A program made the translations under genes and the position numbers. Shown piece by piece: positions 59,838 to 64,000 of a stretch of DNA of 64,000 nucleotides. The stretch comes from JAGWBJ01 sp034423015 (GTDB lineage: Bacteria > Chloroflexota > Dehalococcoidia > Lucifugimonadales > JAGWBF01). The stretch lies in assembly GCA_034423015.1 (NCBI GenBank), contig DAOUJG010000055.1, positions 1 through 64,000 on the forward strand, written 5' to 3'. The notes under the pieces were generated by a model that saw only the letters and a list, made by a program, of their open reading frames with translations, searched no databases and was not told where the DNA came from. Every line of letters starts with the position of its first letter. Within the stretch, counting starts at the first letter, position 1.

Positions 59838-59891
59838 AGCCGCGTGACGCGGCTGAATTGCACCCGGCAATGATCGCCTAGGAGTATACCA
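59838..59891 (-). promoter_or_regulatory. argJ operon promoter and leader hairpin
   Basis: Minus strand: TGGTATACT (59891-59883) is an extended -10 with no clear -35. Transcription would start near 59876. The leader holds AGCCGCG-TGA-CGCGGCT-type palindrome 59838-59854 (17 nt, 7-8 bp stem), about 30 nt before the ATG, where it could modulate translation or bind a regulator. No convincing ARG box was seen. Confidence 0.5.
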
Positions 59892-59974
59892 CAAAGGGTA
59901 GGGCCCCACCACACGCCTGGGAAGCGGGCGGGCCAGGCCCAGCCAGGCCCCGGAGAGGGGCCGGGGTACTACAC

Positions 59975-62443
59975 CTACTTCACGACGACATTGACCAGGC
60001 GGCCCGGGACGTAGACCGTCCTGTCCACCTGTCTGTCATCGACGTGGGGCCGCACCTTGGGGCTCGCCAGGGCCAGGCTCTTGGCGTCGTCCTCGGAGAT
60101 GTCGGCGGGCACCTGAAGCCTGTCCCGGAGCTTGCCATTGACCTGCACCACCAGGGTAATCTCCTCTTCGCTGGCCAGACCGTCGTCCCACCGGGGGAAC
60201 CGCTGGTTGTGAACGCTGTACTCGCGCCCCGTGAGCTCCCATAGCTCCTCCGCCAGGTGCGGCGCAAGGGGCGCCAGCATCAGGAGGAACTTCTCCACGC
60301 ACTCTTTCCAGGTCGCCGAGCCCAAGTTCCCCTCGGCCCAGCTCCTGCCCATCTGGTTGGAGAGCTCCATGAGCGCGGCAATGGCCGTGTTGAACTTGAA
60401 CCGGTCCAGGTCGTCGTGACACTTCTTTATGGTCTGGTGCAGGGCACGGAGCAAGCCCTTGTCTGCTTCCGAAGGCGGCCGGTCGGGCAGGGACGACGGG
60501 TCCTGCCGGCACATCTCCCACACCCGGTTGAGCCAACGGGCCAGCCCGTTGATCCCCGACGTGCTCCAGGGGCCGCCCTGGTCCCACGGGCCCAGGAACA
60601 TCAGAAAGCAGCGCACCGAGTCTGCCCCCAGGGCATCCACGAACTCGTCGGGGTTGACCACGTTGCCCCGGCTTTTGCTCATCTTCTCGTGGTCCTCACC
60701 CAGGATCACGCCCTGGTTGTAGAGGCGGTGGAACGGCTCCCCGAAGTCGACCAGGCCCATGTCCCGCAGGGCCTTGGTGAAGAACCTGGAGTAGAGCAGG
60801 TGCATCACCGCGTGCTCGGCGCCCCCGGTATACTGGGCCACGGGCATCCATCGAGGCATGACGTCGGGGTCGAAGGGGCCCGAGCTGTACCTGGGCGACG
60901 TGAAGCGCTCCATGTACCATGAGGAGTCGACGAAGGTGTCCATGGTATCCGTCTCGCGGGTGGCGGGACCGTCGCACCGGGGACACTTGGCGTTGACGAA
61001 GCCCTGGTGGAGCGCCAGAGGGGACTCGCCCGTGGGCTTGAACTCCGCGTCGGCTGGTATCAGCACGGGCAGGTCCTCCTCGGGCACCGGCACGGTGCCG
61101 CAATCGGGACAGTAGACCACGGGGATCGGGGTGCCCCAGTACCGCTGCCGGGAGATGAGCCAGTCCCTGATGCGGTAGGACACCGTCCGCTTGCCCCAGC
61201 CCCGCTCCTCCACGGACCCGGCGATGGCGTCCTTGGCGTCCCCGCTGGCCATGCCGTCGAACTCGCCGGAGCTCACCATCGTCCCGTCCTCGACGTGGGC
61301 CTCCTCCAGGTCCCGTCCGTCCCACCCGGGAGGGGCGACGACCACCGGTATGGGCAGTTCGTACTTCTCGGCGAACTCGAAGTCCCGCTGGTCGTGGGCG
61401 GGAACGCCCATGACGGCGCCGGTGCCGTAGTTCATAAGGGCGTAGTCAGCGATGAAGATGGGCACTTCCCGGCCGTTCAGCCGGTTGACGGCGTGGACGC
61501 CGAGAAAGACGCCCGTCTTCTCCTTCTCCGCGGCCACGCGCTCGATCTCCGTCTGCCTCCGGGCGGCCTCGACGTAGCCCCTGACCTCGTCACGCCGCTC
61601 CGGGGTGGTCATGGCCTCGACCAGCGGGTGCTCGGGGGCTAGCACCATGAACGTGACCCCGAAGATGGTGTCGATGCGCGTGGTGAAGGTGCGCAGCTCC
61701 GTCTCCTCCAGCCCCAGGTGGGAGATGTCGAAGCTGATCTCCACCCCCTGGCTGCGCCCCACCCAGTTGCGCTGCATGGTCAGGATCCTCTCGGGCCAGT
61801 CCAGCAGGCCGGAGAAGTCCAGCAGCTCGTCGGCGTAGGCCGTGATGCGCAGGAACCACTGCTCCATGTCGCGGCGGGTGATGGGCGTGTCGCACCGCTC
61901 GCACCTGCCGTTCACCGCCTGCTCGTTGGCCAGCACCGTCTGGCAGGACGGGCACCACACCACCGGCGCCTTGTCCCGGTAGGCCAGGCCCTTCTCCAGG
62001 AGCTTGAGGAAGAACCACTGGTTCCACCTGTAGTACTCCGGAAGGCAGCATATGACCTCCCTGTCCCAGTCGTAGATGGCGCCCATGCTGCGTAGCTGGG
62101 AGCGCATGTTCTCGATGTTCCCCATGGTCCAGGTGTATGGGTGTATCCCCCGTTGCACCGCGGCGTTCTCCGCGGGGAGGCCGAAGGCGTCGAACCCCAT
62201 GGGGTGGAGCACGTTGTAGCCCTGCATCCTGCGGAACCGGGCGTGGCAGTCGGCCGGGGCCATGGCGTACCAGTGGCCGATGTGGAGGTCGCCCGAGGGG
62301 TAGGGGTACATGGTCAGCTCGTACCACTTGGGCCTGGGGTCATCGTCGGAAACGTGGTAAATGCCGTCGGCGGCCCAGCGTTCCTGCCACTTGAGGTCCA
62401 TCTCCCGGGCCCCGTACCTTACGTCCACCATTCGTGTCGTCAT
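59975..62443 (-). CDS. leuS: Leucyl-tRNA synthetase
   Basis: 822 residues, ATG. Class I: YPYPSGDLHIGHWYAM (HIGH, about 48-63), zinc-ribbon region CPSCQTVLANEQAVNGRCERCD, editing domain with FTTRIDTIFGVTFMVLAPEHP, and KMSKSRGN (about 594). C-terminal anticodon and LeuS-specific domains are complete. Charges tRNA-Leu. Begins 22 nt after the PrkA gene on the same strand. Confidence 0.97.
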   Translation of the reverse strand: MTTRMVDVRYGAREMDLKWQERWAADGIYHVSDDDPRPKWYELTMYPYPSGDLHIGHWYAMAPADCHARFRRMQGYNVLHPMGFDAFGLPAENAAVQRGIHPYTWTMGNIENMRSQLRSMGAIYDWDREVICCLPEYYRWNQWFFLKLLEKGLAYRDKAPVVWCPSCQTVLANEQAVNGRCERCDTPITRRDMEQWFLRITAYADELLDFSGLLDWPERILTMQRNWVGRSQGVEISFDISHLGLEETELRTFTTRIDTIFGVTFMVLAPEHPLVEAMTTPERRDEVRGYVEAARRQTEIERVAAEKEKTGVFLGVHAVNRLNGREVPIFIADYALMNYGTGAVMGVPAHDQRDFEFAEKYELPIPVVVAPPGWDGRDLEEAHVEDGTMVSSGEFDGMASGDAKDAIAGSVEERGWGKRTVSYRIRDWLISRQRYWGTPIPVVYCPDCGTVPVPEEDLPVLIPADAEFKPTGESPLALHQGFVNAKCPRCDGPATRETDTMDTFVDSSWYMERFTSPRYSSGPFDPDVMPRWMPVAQYTGGAEHAVMHLLYSRFFTKALRDMGLVDFGEPFHRLYNQGVILGEDHEKMSKSRGNVVNPDEFVDALGADSVRCFLMFLGPWDQGGPWSTSGINGLARWLNRVWEMCRQDPSSLPDRPPSEADKGLLRALHQTIKKCHDDLDRFKFNTAIAALMELSNQMGRSWAEGNLGSATWKECVEKFLLMLAPLAPHLAEELWELTGREYSVHNQRFPRWDDGLASEEEITLVVQVNGKLRDRLQVPADISEDDAKSLALASPKVRPHVDDRQVDRTVYVPGRLVNVVVK

Positions 62444-62465
62444 CTACATGCCTATCCCTACCGTG

Positions 62466-64000
62466 CTACTCCCACGTGAGCTTTCCCCTCTTATAGGAGA
62501 TGGCTTCCTTGCCCTGCAGAGTCCTGAGGGCCACCTGCAGCACGTCCCTCGCGCAGTGTTCACAATACCCGAAGTCCGACAGCAGGCGTTGGTATATCCG
62601 CTCCCGTCCCCGGGTCCTCTTGGCGTCCTTCTTCCTGGGGTCGATGGTCAGCCTGACCTCGTCCCGCCTGGGAAACAGGACCATCTCCACGGCGGACCTT
62701 ATCGCCGGAATCCCCGTGTAGTCGGGCTCGTTGTCGGGGTCTTCCCGGCGCAGGTGCGTGTAGTTGTCGTACACGGTCTGGCGGAAGCCCCGGCGCTCCG
62801 AGTCCCGCAGGTTCAGGGCGCCCTCCACCTGGCGCATCACCCGCTCGTCCGGCGGGTCCGTGGACACCGTGCCGCCGCCCGTCCCCCGGAGGTAGAGCTC
62901 CGCGTCGAAGATGTACCGTCGGAACAGGTGGCCGGCCTTCTCCTGGAAGTCGTCGGTGGCCGCCCGCATCACCGCCTGGACGGACTGCTCCTTCAGCTCC
63001 TTCACCACGTCGGGCACCAGGGCCAGCATCCTCTCCCGCTCCGCAACGGGGATCCCGGCACGCTCCACCAGGCCGTCGATGAGGCTCTTCAGGGCCAGGA
63101 AGGGCGTCAGGCACGGCTCGTCCCGCGTGATGGCGTCCGCCAGGCGGTTGATGACGTATCGAGGAGAGAGCCCGAACATACCCTCTTGAGGGCTCGCCTG
63201 GCGCAGCTTCTCTACGTCCTCTCGGGTATACAGCGGCAACACCTGGCCGTCGTACAGCTTCAGCTTGTCCACCAGCGAAGCCCTGGGCAGATTGGCGGCC
63301 CGGGGCACCTGCTCCAGCCGGGACATCACCGACATGACGGCCGCGGTGGGAATGGTCAAGGGCGACACATGGGGGCCGGCGCCGTACCCGGTGCCGTCCC
63401 CGTTCGACGAGCCGGAGCGGCCCTCCCGCAGCATCTTGGCGCAGGTCCTCACCTCGTCGCGGACCCGGACGGCGTAGGGCACCGGCACCAGGATGAGCCT
63501 GTCCAGCAACGCCGCGGTCTCTTTGTTGCTGGCGAAGTTGTTGTACTCCTCCTCGTTGCTGTGGGCGATGATGGCCTCGTCGGCGTAGACCGAGCCGAAG
63601 CTGCCCAGCTTGATCACCTGCTCCTGGGTGACCCCCAGCATCACCGCCAGGAACCGCTCGTCGGACTTGAATATCTCGATGAACTCCATGATGCCCCGGT
63701 TGGCCGCCTGGAGCTCGCCGTCCAGGCGGAGGCCCTTGCCGGCGCCTTCCAGCCGGTCCTCGGTCATGTACGACACGTCGACGCTGCCGACCAGGCGGGA
63801 CAGGTCCTGGCCCTGGGGCGAGGTGGCAACGAAGGTGCCGATGCCCACCCCGGCGGACTGGCTGAAATTGACCCGATGGACCCTCATCTTGGCGATGTCG
63901 CCGCCGCACTGGCGGGCAAGGTTGTATCTGCACCTGGGACACAGGTCGCCCTCGATGCGGAGACCGTACTCCCGCTCCACCTCCTCCCGCCGCTCCTCGG
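62466..64000 (-). CDS. prkA: PrkA-type serine protein kinase, C-terminal part (runs off right edge)
   Basis: 511 codons are open to the window edge; the start and the Walker A site lie outside. Seen: EREYGLRIEGDLCPRCRYNLARQCGGD, GVGIGTFVATSPQGQDLSRLVGSVD, GELQAANRGIMEFIEIFKSDERFL and GSVYADEAIIAHSNEEEYNNFASNKE (AAA+ half and its characteristic N-x-E-E-Y block), then the C-terminal PrkA domain. The CPRC and CEHC pairs may bind metal. The family acts in stress and starvation responses; partner genes yeaH/spoVR-like are not visible on this side. leuS follows by 22 nt. Confidence 0.93.
   Translation of the reverse strand, partial: EERREEVEREYGLRIEGDLCPRCRYNLARQCGGDIAKMRVHRVNFSQSAGVGIGTFVATSPQGQDLSRLVGSVDVSYMTEDRLEGAGKGLRLDGELQAANRGIMEFIEIFKSDERFLAVMLGVTQEQVIKLGSFGSVYADEAIIAHSNEEEYNNFASNKETAALLDRLILVPVPYAVRVRDEVRTCAKMLREGRSGSSNGDGTGYGAGPHVSPLTIPTAAVMSVMSRLEQVPRAANLPRASLVDKLKLYDGQVLPLYTREDVEKLRQASPQEGMFGLSPRYVINRLADAITRDEPCLTPFLALKSLIDGLVERAGIPVAERERMLALVPDVVKELKEQSVQAVMRAATDDFQEKAGHLFRRYIFDAELYLRGTGGGTVSTDPPDERVMRQVEGALNLRDSERRGFRQTVYDNYTHLRREDPDNEPDYTGIPAIRSAVEMVLFPRRDEVRLTIDPRKKDAKRTRGRERIYQRLLSDFGYCEHCARDVLQVALRTLQGKEAISYKRGKLTWE

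Overview
A 64-kb window of a GC-rich bacterial chromosome (about 65-70% by eye), densely packed and using many GTG and TTG starts. The gene set points to Chloroflexota, most likely a SAR202-like or other aerobic Dehalococcoidia-related lineage. The reasons are a reductive-dehalogenase homologue beside an aa3-type oxidase operon with its own heme A synthesis genes, split cofG/cofH genes for coenzyme F420, a UPF0182 membrane protein inside an arginine operon, and a threonyl-tRNA synthetase without TGS domain. This placement is inference; no rRNA or tRNA gene was seen. Left part (1-14 kb): the N-terminal 250 codons of a reductive dehalogenase homologue run off the left edge (minus strand). Then follow an NCS2-type permease with an extra C-terminal domain, a family 2 glycosyltransferase, a small membrane protein coupled to a winged-helix regulator, an HtrA-like lipoprotein protease, an epimerase/FAD-oxidoreductase pair, an amidohydrolase, plsY, and a translation block thrS-infC-rpmI-rplT. 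In that block infC appears to start at AUA. 14-23 kb (minus strand): a terminal oxidase operon ctaA-ctaB-ctaC-ctaD-ctaE-subunit IV/cytochrome c fusion-ctaG-small membrane protein-sco. Two subunits carry fused cytochrome c domains, and CtaD has a repeat-bearing C-terminal extension. 23-30 kb: a Nudix/GNAT pair, an alpha/beta hydrolase, then a coherent iron locus. It comprises a DtxR-family repressor, divergent Fe3+-type ABC permease and ATPase genes behind a promoter with an internal palindrome and a structured leader, and a convergent ferritin-like/VIT1 fusion that probably moves iron out. 30-40.5 kb: a long minus-strand run argS-ruvB-NIPSNAP-cofG-cofH-cofD-cofC-LLM oxidoreductase-nuclease-fabI. 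It supplies most of the F420 pathway (cofE not in the window) and a probable F420-using enzyme. 40.5-44.9 kb is an accessory module: a FitA/VapB-like antitoxin, a PIN toxin and a single-chain restriction-modification enzyme, head to tail. The toxin and enzyme genes share an ATGA overlap, and one promoter with a perfect inverted repeat lies ahead of all three. The specificity part of the enzyme is visibly AT-richer than its surroundings. 44.9-64 kb: recG with a FakA/FakB-like fatty-acid kinase pair, divergent rpmB, and an arginine operon argJ-argB-UPF0182-argD-argG-argH-rpe with a leader hairpin. Last come leuS and the C-terminal 511 codons of a PrkA-type kinase that continues past the right edge.
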